From assembly GCF_051513965.1 (NCBI RefSeq), contig NZ_CP195847.1:2480001-2544000 (forward strand): a DNA stretch of 64,000 nt, given 5' to 3'. This document shows positions 8,327-16,745 of this stretch, piece after piece. The position numbers were made by a program, and so were the translations under genes. The DNA comes from Paramicrobacterium sp051513965 (lineage in GTDB: Bacteria > Actinomycetota > Actinomycetes > Actinomycetales > Microbacteriaceae). The notes under the pieces were generated by a model, which worked only from the letters and a program-made list of their open reading frames with translations, was not told where the DNA came from and ran no database searches. The first letter of the stretch is position 1. The number at the start of each line of letters is the position of its first letter.

Positions 8327-9757
8327 ATGAGCAAAGAGGCGAAGCGGTCGGGACGCACGCCGGCAACGGGTGAGAACCGCACGACCGGTCCGATTGTGGG
8401 ACTGACGGACAACGCGGAGATCCCTCGCTCCCGTGTGATCTCGTGGGCGCTGTGGGACTGGGGTTCCGCATCGTTCAACGCGGTCGTCACGACCTTCGTC
8501 TTCAGCACGTATCTGGCGAGCAGCTTCTTCGTCGATCCGGCCATCGTGGATGCCGCCGCAGGTGACTCAAGCGACCCCGCACTCAAGCTCGCTCTGGCGG
8601 AGAACGCCACGCATCTCAGCACGGGGCTGCTCATTGCCGGCATCCTGGTCGCTCTTCTCGCCCCGGTGATGGGTCAGCGCTCAGACGGTTCGGGCAAACG
8701 GAAGTTCTGGCTCGGCGTCAACACGCTTCTCGTCGTGCTCGCCATGGCCGCGATGTTCTTCGTCGAGGGGGCTCCGGCCTTCTTGGTGCTCGGCATCGTG
8801 CTGATCTCCGCGGGCAACGTGTTCTTCGAATTCGCGAGCGTCAACTACAACGCCATGCTCGTTCAGGTCTCGAACCGCGGCAACGTCGGCAAGGTCTCCG
8901 GCATGGGCTGGGGCCTCGGGTACGTAGGCGGAATCGTGCTGCTCGCTCTGTTGCTTCTGCTGTTCATCCAGAGCTTCGGCGTCGAGGGCCAGGCCGGTGT
9001 GCTCGGTGTGACGACCGACGACGGATTCAACATCCGGCTCGCGATCCTGTTCTCGGCGATCTGGTTCGCGGTCTTCGCCATTCCTCTCATGGTGAAGGTT
9101 CCCGAGATTCCGCGCATCACGCGTCGCAACCGTGCGTCGTTCTTCGCCACCTACGCGTCGCTCTTCCGCACGATCGGCCGCCTCGCGAAGAACAGCCCTC
9201 AGGTGCTCGTGTTCCTCCTGGCGAGCGCCGTGTTTCGTGACGGTCTCGCCGGGGTCTTCACGTTCGGCGCGATCATCGCCGCGCAGGTCTTCGGCTTCTC
9301 GAGCTCTGAAGTGCTCTACTTCGCGGTGGCTGCGAATCTCGTCGCCGGGATCGGGACGTTCGTCGGCGGCTGGCTCGACGACCGCATCGGCCCCAAGAAG
9401 ATCATCATGGGGTCGCTGATCGGACTCGTCGCCTTCGGCGCTGCCGTGCTCTTCGTCGGGGATGCTCAGATCGGTTTCTGGATCTGCGGGCTGTTCCTCT
9501 GCCTGTTCGTCGGCCCGGTGCAGTCAGCGAGCCGCAGCTTCCTCTCGCGCATCACTCCTCCGGGTCGTGAGGGTGAGATCTTCGGGCTCTACGCGACGAG
9601 CGGTCGCGCAGTCAGCTTCCTCGCGCCGGGCCTGTTCACGATGTTCGTCGGGCTGACGGGCGACACTCGCTTCGGCATCCTCGGTATCGTGCTCGTGCTG
9701 CTTGCCGGGCTGCTGCTGATGCTCCCGGTGAAGGCCAAGCAGTCCACGATCGCCTGA
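8327..9757 (+). CDS. MFS transporter, UMF1/Atg22-like family
   Basis: 476 residues with about 12 transmembrane helices. The opening WALWDWGSASFNAVVTTFVF is the hallmark of the UMF1 (Atg22-like) branch of the major facilitator superfamily, where WALYDWANSAF is usual. The central MVKVPEIPRITRRNR loop separates the two six-helix halves, and GWLDDRIGPKK is the MFS loop between TM8 and TM9. The ATG at 8327 was chosen because TACGCT sits 6 bases upstream, which fits a leaderless message, and because a longer start would overlap the terminator. Substrate unknown; yeast Atg22 exports amino acids from the vacuole. Confidence 0.8.
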   Translation: MSKEAKRSGRTPATGENRTTGPIVGLTDNAEIPRSRVISWALWDWGSASFNAVVTTFVFSTYLASSFFVDPAIVDAAAGDSSDPALKLALAENATHLSTGLLIAGILVALLAPVMGQRSDGSGKRKFWLGVNTLLVVLAMAAMFFVEGAPAFLVLGIVLISAGNVFFEFASVNYNAMLVQVSNRGNVGKVSGMGWGLGYVGGIVLLALLLLLFIQSFGVEGQAGVLGVTTDDGFNIRLAILFSAIWFAVFAIPLMVKVPEIPRITRRNRASFFATYASLFRTIGRLAKNSPQVLVFLLASAVFRDGLAGVFTFGAIIAAQVFGFSSSEVLYFAVAANLVAGIGTFVGGWLDDRIGPKKIIMGSLIGLVAFGAAVLFVGDAQIGFWICGLFLCLFVGPVQSASRSFLSRITPPGREGEIFGLYATSGRAVSFLAPGLFTMFVGLTGDTRFGILGIVLVLLAGLLLMLPVKAKQSTIA

Positions 9758-9790
9758 GGTTCCGCGTCAGCGAAGTGTGGTGCCGCGCTG

Positions 9791-10543
9791 TCAGACGACG
9801 GCGGAAGTGGCGATGGATGCTGAGTCCACTGCGGCACGCGCAGCGGCGACGATCTCCGGGGACGTCTCGACGACGGCATCCACTCCCCCACCCGGGCCAG
9901 CGAGACCACGAGTCGCGCCAGGCGCCTTCGCGGAGAGGTGCACCGCGTCGACGCCGATGCCGACCAGCGCGGGGATGACCTCGACGCTCACTCCGCCGCC
10001 CGCCATGATCTCCACGGTGCCGCCGGATGCGCGAACCATCCTCTCGAGAACGTCGACACCGTCACCGCTGCGGACGGCCCCTCCCGACGTGAGCACCCGG
10101 TGCACCCCCAGTTCGGCGAGCGCGGACACCGCTGAGGCAGGGTCGTCGAGAACGTCGATCGCTCGGTGGAAGGTGACAGTGAGGCCGTCCGCAGCTGCTG
10201 TGAGCCGTTCGAGCGCGTCACGATCGATGTCGTTGTCTGCGGTGAGTGCTCCGATGACGACGCCGTGCGCACCGGCATCCGCGGCCAGCTGAATGTCACG
10301 CACCATGACGTCGACTTCGGCTGCCGTATGGACGAAGCCTCCCGCCCGAGGCCGCACCAGCACATTCACGAAGCCATCCCGGCGCTCTGCCACCTCGACC
10401 GCTCTCGCAATGAGACCTGCCGACGGCGTGAGCCCGCCGACCTCGAGCGCCTGACAGAGCTCGATGCGGTCAGCCCCGCCCTCGATCGCCGTGGTGACAC
10501 CCGTCAGATCCTGAACGGCAATCTCAAGCTGGCAGTGTGACAT
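9791..10543 (-). CDS. cutC: CutC-family protein
   Basis: 250 residues forming a predicted TIM barrel: MSHCQLEIAVQDLTGVTTAI, GGADRIELCQALEVGGLTPSAG, RPRAGGF, GVVIGALTADNDID, TFHRAIDVLDD, VLTSGG and IMAGGGVSVEVIPALV. These match CutC throughout. The ATG at 10543 follows CACGAAAGGTGCCCCG and fits the family start; a longer frame upstream is not needed. CutC was named for copper homeostasis, but its biochemical role remains uncertain. It converges on the MFS gene with a 33-base gap. Confidence 0.88.
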   Translation of the reverse strand: MSHCQLEIAVQDLTGVTTAIEGGADRIELCQALEVGGLTPSAGLIARAVEVAERRDGFVNVLVRPRAGGFVHTAAEVDVMVRDIQLAADAGAHGVVIGALTADNDIDRDALERLTAAADGLTVTFHRAIDVLDDPASAVSALAELGVHRVLTSGGAVRSGDGVDVLERMVRASGGTVEIMAGGGVSVEVIPALVGIGVDAVHLSAKAPGATRGLAGPGGGVDAVVETSPEIVAAARAAVDSASIATSAVV

Positions 10544-10764
10544 CGGGGCACCTTTCGTGGTCTCTTCGCGCGAGGAGACGCGATGGGCAGCGGCCCTCAC
10601 GTCCGCAGACAGGCTACCGGGATTCCCCGCCGCCGGTCACGGTCGTCCACAGACGCTGTCTCACGACGACTGTCCACGAACAGCGCAAGCCCCTGTTCGC
10701 TCAGGTGGTCGCGCTGTAGCGTGATGGGCGTACGTGTGGCGAACACCTGAGTGGGAGGTGCTGA

Positions 10765-12222
10765 ATGCTCGACGCGGTCATCGTGGGAACGGGACCGAAC
10801 GGACTTGCCGCCGCGGTCACTCTCGCGCGAGCGGGTCTGTCGGTGCGGGTCTACGAGCGGAACGACACCATCGGAGGCGGTGCGCGCACCAGCGAGCTGA
10901 CGCTGCCTGGCTTCCACCACGACGTGTGCTCAGCCGTGCACCCGATGGCCTACGCTTCGGAGTTCTTCCACCGGTTCCGGCTCCCCGAACGCATCCAGTT
11001 CGCGACCCCCGACCTGTCATATGCGCACCCGCTCGACGGCGGTCAGGCTGCACTGGCCTGGCGTGATCTCGAGCGCACCGCAGACGGCCTCGGGCTCGAT
11101 GGAAACGCGTGGCATGAGCTCTTTGCTCCGTTGAAAGACAGCGTGGACGAAGTCTCCGACATCATCTCCCACTCGATGCTGCGTGTTCCGAAGCATCCCA
11201 TCACCCTCACTAAGTTCGGGCTGCGCATCCTGGAGCAGGGCAGTCCGCTCTGGAACCTGCGCTGGCGCACCGAGGCTGCGCCCGCGCTGCTGACGGGTGC
11301 TCTCGCACACTCGATCAGGCCGCTGCCGAACATCGCACCGACCGCTGCCGGACTCGTGCTCGCTCTCTATGCGCACGCGGGAGGCTGGCCGATTCCGATC
11401 GGCGGCAGCCAGGTGATCGCCGACGCGATGGCGACCGATGCGATGGCGCATGGAGCGGAGATCGTGACCGGGTACGAGGTCGAAACCCTCGATGACGTGC
11501 CCCCGGCTCGCGCCACCATTCTCGACACGAACGCGGCACAGGTGAGGATGCTCGCGGGCAACCGCCTGCCGCCCGCATACGCGAAGGCACTCAGCCGCTT
11601 CCGCCCCGGTCAGGCGGCCGCCAAGGTGGACTTCGCCCTGTCCGACCCTGTGCCGTGGGCGAATCCGCGACTGAGCGCCGCCCCGACGCTGCACCTGGGA
11701 GGAACACGGGGCGAGATCGCGCACGCGGAGAACCGCGTCGCTCGCGGCATCCATGCTGAGCACCCGTACGTGCTCGTCTCACAGCCGAGCGTGCTCGACG
11801 CAACGCGCGCACCGGCCGGCAAGCATGTGCTGTGGGCCTACGCGCACGTTCCCCGCGGCTCTGATGTGGACCAGACGGAAACCGTCATCCGTCAGATCGA
11901 GCGCTTCGCGCCCGGTTTCCGCGACGTGATCCTCGAGAGCAACTCGATGACCGCGGCCGACCTTGGCGACTACAACCCGAACTACATCGGGGGCGATATC
12001 GCCGCGGGAGATGTCAATCTGCGTCAGCTCATCGCCCGGCCGGTTCCGTCTCCCGATCCGTGGCGCACTCCCGTGACCGGGCTTTACATCTGCTCGGCAT
12101 CCACGCCTCCCGGTCCCGGAGTCCACGGCATCGGCGGCTGGCGTGCAGCGCTCTCGGCGCTGCGCAACGAGTTCGGAATCACCACGCTGCCGGACCTCAC
12201 GCCCGACAGCTCCAGGAAGTGA
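10765..12222 (+). CDS. FAD-dependent oxidoreductase, phytoene desaturase (CrtI)-like
   Basis: 485 residues. The N-terminal Rossmann motif DAVIVGTGPNGLAAAVTLARAG, then VYERNDTIGGGART, binds FAD. The C-terminus has LYICSASTPPGPGVHGIGGWRAA, the second FAD contact typical of CrtI/amine-oxidase relatives. No carotenoid genes are nearby, so the substrate is unknown; many actinobacterial members of this NAD(P)/FAD-dependent family have no assigned reaction. A Shine-Dalgarno-like GGGAGGTG lies 5 bases before the ATG. An SRPBCC protein gene starts 7 bases after the stop, so the two are co-transcribed. Confidence 0.8.
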   Translation: MLDAVIVGTGPNGLAAAVTLARAGLSVRVYERNDTIGGGARTSELTLPGFHHDVCSAVHPMAYASEFFHRFRLPERIQFATPDLSYAHPLDGGQAALAWRDLERTADGLGLDGNAWHELFAPLKDSVDEVSDIISHSMLRVPKHPITLTKFGLRILEQGSPLWNLRWRTEAAPALLTGALAHSIRPLPNIAPTAAGLVLALYAHAGGWPIPIGGSQVIADAMATDAMAHGAEIVTGYEVETLDDVPPARATILDTNAAQVRMLAGNRLPPAYAKALSRFRPGQAAAKVDFALSDPVPWANPRLSAAPTLHLGGTRGEIAHAENRVARGIHAEHPYVLVSQPSVLDATRAPAGKHVLWAYAHVPRGSDVDQTETVIRQIERFAPGFRDVILESNSMTAADLGDYNPNYIGGDIAAGDVNLRQLIARPVPSPDPWRTPVTGLYICSASTPPGPGVHGIGGWRAALSALRNEFGITTLPDLTPDSSRK

Positions 12223-12229
12223 GGGAACC

Positions 12230-12700
12230 ATGGCCGTCACTCAGCGCTTCGTCCACGCCGCCCCTGAGGATGTCTTCGACGTGCTCGCCGACGGGTGGCT
12301 CTACGTCGGATGGGTCGTCGGAGCCTCGCGGATCCGCGACGTCGACGCCGCGTGGCCGGAAGAGGGCGCAAAGATCTACCACTCGTTCGGCACGTGGCCG
12401 CTCATCATCAACGACTCCACATCGATCGTCGAATGGGATGCTCCACACCGAGCGGTGATCCGCGCACGGGGCTGGCAGCTCGGGGAAGCCCAGGTCACGA
12501 TCGAGGCGAAGCCCGTGGGCGAGCACTGCATCGTGCGCATGGACGAGGTCGCCGCTGAAGGGCCAGCACGGTGGATGCCGTCGGTAATCCGCAACGGCGC
12601 GAACACGCTCCGCAACACCGAGTCGCTGCGGCGTCTCGCATACCTCGCCGAAGGGAAGGCTGGAGCCCCGCGACCGCTCGTAAATCCGTCTCGCGGATGA
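12230..12700 (+). CDS. SRPBCC-fold (START-like) protein
   Basis: 156 residues. It begins MAVTQRFVHAAPEDVFDVLADGWLYVGWVVGASRI, the N-terminal strand-helix of polyketide-cyclase/SRPBCC proteins, with a mid strand (HRAVIRARGWQLGEAQVTIE) and a long C-terminal helix. The fold makes a hydrophobic ligand pocket. The ATG at 12230 is preceded by GAGGGAACC. The start 7 bases after the FAD oxidoreductase stop suggests the two act on the same hydrophobic compound; that is inference. Confidence 0.75.
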   Translation: MAVTQRFVHAAPEDVFDVLADGWLYVGWVVGASRIRDVDAAWPEEGAKIYHSFGTWPLIINDSTSIVEWDAPHRAVIRARGWQLGEAQVTIEAKPVGEHCIVRMDEVAAEGPARWMPSVIRNGANTLRNTESLRRLAYLAEGKAGAPRPLVNPSRG

Positions 12701-12754
12701 CGCGCGAATCCCGCACGGGTGCCTAAAGTGGGCAGGCAACGTGAAAGGGGTTCC

Positions 12755-13543
12755 ATGGAGTCTTCAGCAGCGCCTGGCGCAGTGGCATCCACACCTGCTC
12801 TATCGATCAGAGGTCTGAGCAAGAGCTTCGGCGCCAAGGTCGCGGTCGGCGGTATCGACCTCGACGTGCCGACTGGGTCCTTCTATGGGCTGGTCGGTCC
12901 GAACGGTGCGGGCAAGACCACAACGCTGTCGATGGCGACGGGGTTGCTGCGACCGGATGCCGGAGCGATCAGCATCCTCGGCGTCGACGTGTGGAGCAAC
13001 CTGACCGAGGCGAAGCGGCTGGTGGGTGTGCTCTCCGACGGCGTCGCTCTCTTCGACAGGCTCACGGGGGAACAGCTCGTGACGTATTCGGGGATGCTGT
13101 GCGGGCTCGACCGCAACAGCGCCATCGAGCGCACGCGCGACCTTCTGGAGATGCTCGACCTGACGGGCGCCGGCGGAACCCTCGTGGTCGATTACTCGGC
13201 GGGTATGACGAAGAAGGTCGCGCTCGCCTGCGCTCTCGTTCACGCGCCCCGGCTGCTCGTGCTCGACGAACCGTTCGAGTCCGTCGACCCTGTGTCGGCG
13301 GCGAACATTCGCGACATTCTCGCCGGCTACGTTCGCGGTGGAGGCACGGTAATCGTGTCGAGCCACTCGATGGATCTCGTTCAGCGGATGTGCGACCACG
13401 TCGCGATCGTCTCGCAAGGGCGAATCGTCGCGGCCGGCACTGTGGACGAGGTTCGCGGCGGCTCGACGCTGGAGGACCGCTTCGTGGAGCTCGTCGGCGG
13501 ACGCCGCCACGCAGAGGGGCCGTCATGGTTGCAGTCCTCGTAG
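12755..13543 (+). CDS. ABC transporter ATP-binding protein
   Basis: 262 residues: Walker A GPNGAGKTTT (about 51-60), Q-loop region, a divergent signature DYSAGMTKKVALA in place of LSGGQ, Walker B LLVLDEPFESVDP and switch VSSHSMD. It belongs to the drug/export-type single-domain ATPases. The ATG at 12755 follows GAAAGGGG; an upstream in-frame start at 12719 overlaps no domain. Its last 19 bases overlap the permease gene, so both make one transporter. Substrate unknown. Confidence 0.85.
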   Translation: MESSAAPGAVASTPALSIRGLSKSFGAKVAVGGIDLDVPTGSFYGLVGPNGAGKTTTLSMATGLLRPDAGAISILGVDVWSNLTEAKRLVGVLSDGVALFDRLTGEQLVTYSGMLCGLDRNSAIERTRDLLEMLDLTGAGGTLVVDYSAGMTKKVALACALVHAPRLLVLDEPFESVDPVSAANIRDILAGYVRGGGTVIVSSHSMDLVQRMCDHVAIVSQGRIVAAGTVDEVRGGSTLEDRFVELVGGRRHAEGPSWLQSS

Positions 13544-15090
13544 CCCTACGGTTCCGCTCCATGTGGAACTCCCTCCAGCGAAGCGTCTGGCAAATGGTGG
13601 GGGCGGCGTTCGGAGCCGTCTACGGGCTCGGCGTGCTGGCCATCGCCCTGGTCGGCTTCATCGGGCTCAGCGTCGCCCCGCTGGAGCTGGCGCGCGCAGT
13701 CATCGTGATCGCCGGCTCTGCGCTGATCGCGGGCTGGGCGATCGGACCGCTTCTGATCGCGGGGGTCGAGCAGACGCTTGACCCGGCCAAGCTCTCCACG
13801 TTTCCGGTGCCGCGACGAACGTTGTTCTCCGCATTGACGATCAGCGGCGTCCTCGGCATCCCCGGCATCGCCACCTCAATCGCGGTTCTGCTGTCCGCGA
13901 TCGTCTGGTGGCGGCATCCTCTCGCCCTCATTGTCTCTGTGCTGTGCTCCGTCGTCGGAGTGCTGACCTGCGTCGCTGCATCCCGCGCCCTCACGACCTT
14001 CTCATCCGGGTTCAGCTCCGGCCGGCGCTACCGCGAACTCATGGGCGTCCTCATCTTCATTCCGCTCATGATGACCGGACCGATCATCCTGTGGGCGACG
14101 AGCGGAGCGATGGCCGCAGCTGATGCGCTTCCGAGCATCGGCCGCATCCTCTCGTGGACTCCGCTCGGCGCGATCTGGGCCGTTCCCGGTGACGTCGCAG
14201 CGGGTGCATGGATGCCGGCAGCGGCGCGGTTCCTCATCGCACTCGCCACGCTCGGCGTACTCATGGCGCTCTGGTGGAGCGGACTGAATGCCACCCTGTC
14301 GAACCCCATCCGGTCTGAAGGAGCACGTGCCTCCCGCACGGGGCTCGGGTTCTTCCGCTGGACTCCCGATTCACCGCTCGGTGCGGTGATGGCACGTTCG
14401 CTCACCTACTGGATCCGCGACCCACGATACGCGCGACAGCTCCTCGTGGTACCGCTCATCGTCGTCCTGATGCTCGTCAACACCGCGCTCGGCAGCGGCG
14501 GATCGATGGGCAGCTTCGCGATCATCTTCGCGGCGGCCTTCCTGCCGATGACTCTGTACGCCGACATCGCGATGGACCACACGGCTTTCGCGCTGCACAT
14601 CACGACGGGTGTGCGCGGCGTGTCCGATCGGGCAGGACGTGCTCTCGCGGTCACGTTCTTCTCGGTTCCGCTTCTGCTGGTCATCGCCGGCGTGGTCACC
14701 GCCATCACCGGAGACGTCGGTGCGCTTCCGTCGACGCTCGGCATCGCCCTCTGCCTCGCGCTGGCCGGCTTCGGGGCGGCGAGCGTCGTGAGCGCGCTCT
14801 TCGTCTTTCCCGTTCCTGGTCCCGGCGACAACCCGTTCAAGTCGTCGCCCGGCTCCGGACTGCCATCGATGGTGTCCATGGTGATCACGCTCGGCACGGC
14901 CACTGCGGTCTCGGTACCGGCGATCGCGCTCGGCATCATCTACATCGTGAATGGAGCTGAGTGGGCGGGCTGGCTCGGACTCGCCGTCGGAATCGTTCTC
15001 GGAATCGCTGCCCTCGCGGTGGGAATCATCGCCGGGGGACGCGTGTACGAACGACGCGCACCGGAGCTGTTCGCGAAGATGCGCGCCTGA
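13525..15090 (+). CDS. ABC transporter permease
   Basis: 521 residues with about 12 hydrophobic segments (for example VYGLGVLAIALVGFIGLSVAPLEL and VVPLIVVLMLVNTALG). The start is at ATG 13525 inside the end of the ATPase gene; the upstream open frame (from 12991) only shadows that gene. It pairs with the ATPase as an ABC-2-like exporter. A DPRYARQLLVVPL stretch before a membrane block resembles the loop in actinobacterial ABC permeases of unknown cargo. A kinase gene begins 31 bases downstream with its own promoter. Confidence 0.8.
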   Translation: MVAVLVALRFRSMWNSLQRSVWQMVGAAFGAVYGLGVLAIALVGFIGLSVAPLELARAVIVIAGSALIAGWAIGPLLIAGVEQTLDPAKLSTFPVPRRTLFSALTISGVLGIPGIATSIAVLLSAIVWWRHPLALIVSVLCSVVGVLTCVAASRALTTFSSGFSSGRRYRELMGVLIFIPLMMTGPIILWATSGAMAAADALPSIGRILSWTPLGAIWAVPGDVAAGAWMPAAARFLIALATLGVLMALWWSGLNATLSNPIRSEGARASRTGLGFFRWTPDSPLGAVMARSLTYWIRDPRYARQLLVVPLIVVLMLVNTALGSGGSMGSFAIIFAAAFLPMTLYADIAMDHTAFALHITTGVRGVSDRAGRALAVTFFSVPLLLVIAGVVTAITGDVGALPSTLGIALCLALAGFGAASVVSALFVFPVPGPGDNPFKSSPGSGLPSMVSMVITLGTATAVSVPAIALGIIYIVNGAEWAGWLGLAVGIVLGIAALAVGIIAGGRVYERRAPELFAKMRA

Positions 15091-15108
15091 TCGCTTCCGA
15101 CACTCCTT

Positions 15109-15114
15109 TATGAT
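15109..15114 (+). promoter_or_regulatory. -10 element (TATGAT) of the first kinase gene, leaderless start
   Basis: TATGAT ends 7 bases before the ATG at 15122, which places the transcript start at the initiation codon. No convincing -35 or Shine-Dalgarno is visible. This supports 15122 over the in-frame ATG at 15110, which lies inside the -10 element. Confidence 0.5.
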
Positions 15115-15121
15115 CTCAGGT

Positions 15122-16699
15122 ATGGGTGCGGCACCGCAGATCGAAGGCTACAGCTATGTGAAGCTGCTCGGTCGGGGCGGTTTTTCCGACGTCTACCTCT
15201 ACCATCAGCAGCTCCCGAACCGGTTCGTCGCCATCAAGGTTCTGCGCACTGAAGCACTGAGCGATGCTCTGCGCCGCCAGTTCACAGCCGAGGCGAACCT
15301 CATGGCGCGGGTCTCCACGCATCCGGCGATCGGCACGATCTACGCGGCAGGTGTGGATGCCGATGGCCAGCCGTACCTGGTCATGGAGTACTGCGCCGGA
15401 GGCAGCCTCGGGGCGCAGTTCCGCCACGCTCCACTCGACGTCGCGGACGTGCTGCATATCGGCGTCCGCCTGGCCTCCGCGCTCGAGACGGCGCACCGGT
15501 CCGGTGTCGTGCACCGCGACGTGAAGCCAGCGAACGTTCTCATCAACGACTACGGTTCCGCTGTCCTGACCGACTTCGGCATCTCCGCGATCGCCGACGG
15601 CTTCCCCGAGGCGACTCGTATGCGCGAACAGGCATACGGCACCCAATCGACGATCGACAGCAACGCGAGCGACCTCGGTATGAGCATCCCCTGGGCCGCT
15701 CCCGAGTCGTTCGACGAGGAGACCCTCGTCGATGTGCGCAGCGACGTCTATTCGCTCGCGGCGACGCTCTTCTCGCTCCTCGAGGGGCGGAGCCCCTGCG
15801 AGATTCCCGATGGCACCAACCGCGCCGCACATCTGATCGCACGCGTGCAGTCCGGTCAGATCACGCCGATGCAGCGCACCGGTGTGCCGCCCTCAGTGGT
15901 CGAGGCGCTCATGATCGGGCTCAACCATGACCCGTCGCACAGATACCCCACTGCTCTCGCATTCGCCGAGCGTCTGAATGCCGTCGAGCACGAGCTGGGT
16001 CTGCCCACGACCCGAATCGAGGTTCCGAGAACACCGGATGCCGCAACGACCGCGACTACCATCGGAACGTTTTCCACTCCTCTTCCCCAGTCGCTCGTCC
16101 CGACGGTCACCCCAAACCAGCTGTCCCTTCAGCAGCAGCCTCCCACTAAGAAGCGCCGGGTCTGGCTGATCACATCGATTGCAGCAGGTGCGGTTGTGGT
16201 CGCGCTTGCGCTCGGTTTGGGCATCCCCTGGGCGACGCAAGTCATCGCCAGCAACATTGCCCCGACCCCGACTCCGACCGCGACGGAGCCTCTTGTTATC
16301 GACGAGCTCGACCTGACGAAGACCGACCGTGGCTGGGACATCTTCATTCCCGACGACCTGGCACCACCTCACAAGCTCGAATCGAAAGTCCTCGCCAAGG
16401 GCAAGAGCAACACGAAGATCAGCGCGAACAGCGACGTGACCTTCGGGTACGCCGACACATTCTGGGACTACGGGTGGGAAGTCCACATGAACCCGCCCGA
16501 CAACGTCAACTACAGCGACACGGTCACGGTCTCGGGCGATGAGCTCGAAGAGTTCATCGGAATCGACATGGTGGGGATGCCCGTCGGCACCTCAGTGCTC
16601 GCTGCGGCGCCTGCTGGCTTCTTCGCTGAGAACTCGCCGATGGGCGATGCCACCATGCGCACGCAGATCGTGGTCATTCGAATCATCGCACTGACCTGA
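15122..16699 (+). CDS. membrane Ser/Thr protein kinase with extracytoplasmic FKBP-like domain
   Basis: 525 residues. The kinase domain covers about 8-280: glycine loop GRGGFSDV (17-24), Lys39 in VAIKVL, helix-C Glu57, HRDVKPAN with catalytic Asp133, DFG 151-153 and an APE-type AAPE. A Thr/Pro-rich linker leads to one transmembrane helix (about residue 345-370, after KKRR) and an outer domain of ~140 residues. That domain reads like a degenerate FKBP: KVLAKGKSNTKI, VTFGYADTFWDYG, FIGIDMVGMPVGTSVLAAAP and a last strand TQIVVIRIIAL. There are no PASTA repeats. The next gene is a close paralogue. The role is probably signalling from the cell envelope; the ligand is unknown. Confidence 0.85.
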   Translation: MGAAPQIEGYSYVKLLGRGGFSDVYLYHQQLPNRFVAIKVLRTEALSDALRRQFTAEANLMARVSTHPAIGTIYAAGVDADGQPYLVMEYCAGGSLGAQFRHAPLDVADVLHIGVRLASALETAHRSGVVHRDVKPANVLINDYGSAVLTDFGISAIADGFPEATRMREQAYGTQSTIDSNASDLGMSIPWAAPESFDEETLVDVRSDVYSLAATLFSLLEGRSPCEIPDGTNRAAHLIARVQSGQITPMQRTGVPPSVVEALMIGLNHDPSHRYPTALAFAERLNAVEHELGLPTTRIEVPRTPDAATTATTIGTFSTPLPQSLVPTVTPNQLSLQQQPPTKKRRVWLITSIAAGAVVVALALGLGIPWATQVIASNIAPTPTPTATEPLVIDELDLTKTDRGWDIFIPDDLAPPHKLESKVLAKGKSNTKISANSDVTFGYADTFWDYGWEVHMNPPDNVNYSDTVTVSGDELEEFIGIDMVGMPVGTSVLAAAPAGFFAENSPMGDATMRTQIVVIRIIALT

Positions 16700-16732
16700 T
16701 CGTCGCACCGCCCCCAGAGGCGTCAGCGGGCA

Positions 16733-16738
16733 TAGGAT
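16733..16738 (+). promoter_or_regulatory. -10 element (TAGGAT) of the second kinase gene, leaderless start
   Basis: TAGGAT ends 7 bases before ATG 16746. The same arrangement precedes the paralogous kinase, so the two genes are probably transcribed separately although they are only 46 bases apart. The GTG at 16740 is in frame but lies between this element and the ATG, so it was not chosen. Confidence 0.5.
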
Positions 16739-16745
16739 CGTGTGC

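Noticed and set aside
12991..13524. N-terminal extension of the ABC permease frame
   Set aside because: It overlaps the ATPase gene entirely in another frame and gives Arg-rich nonsense; the permease starts at 13525.
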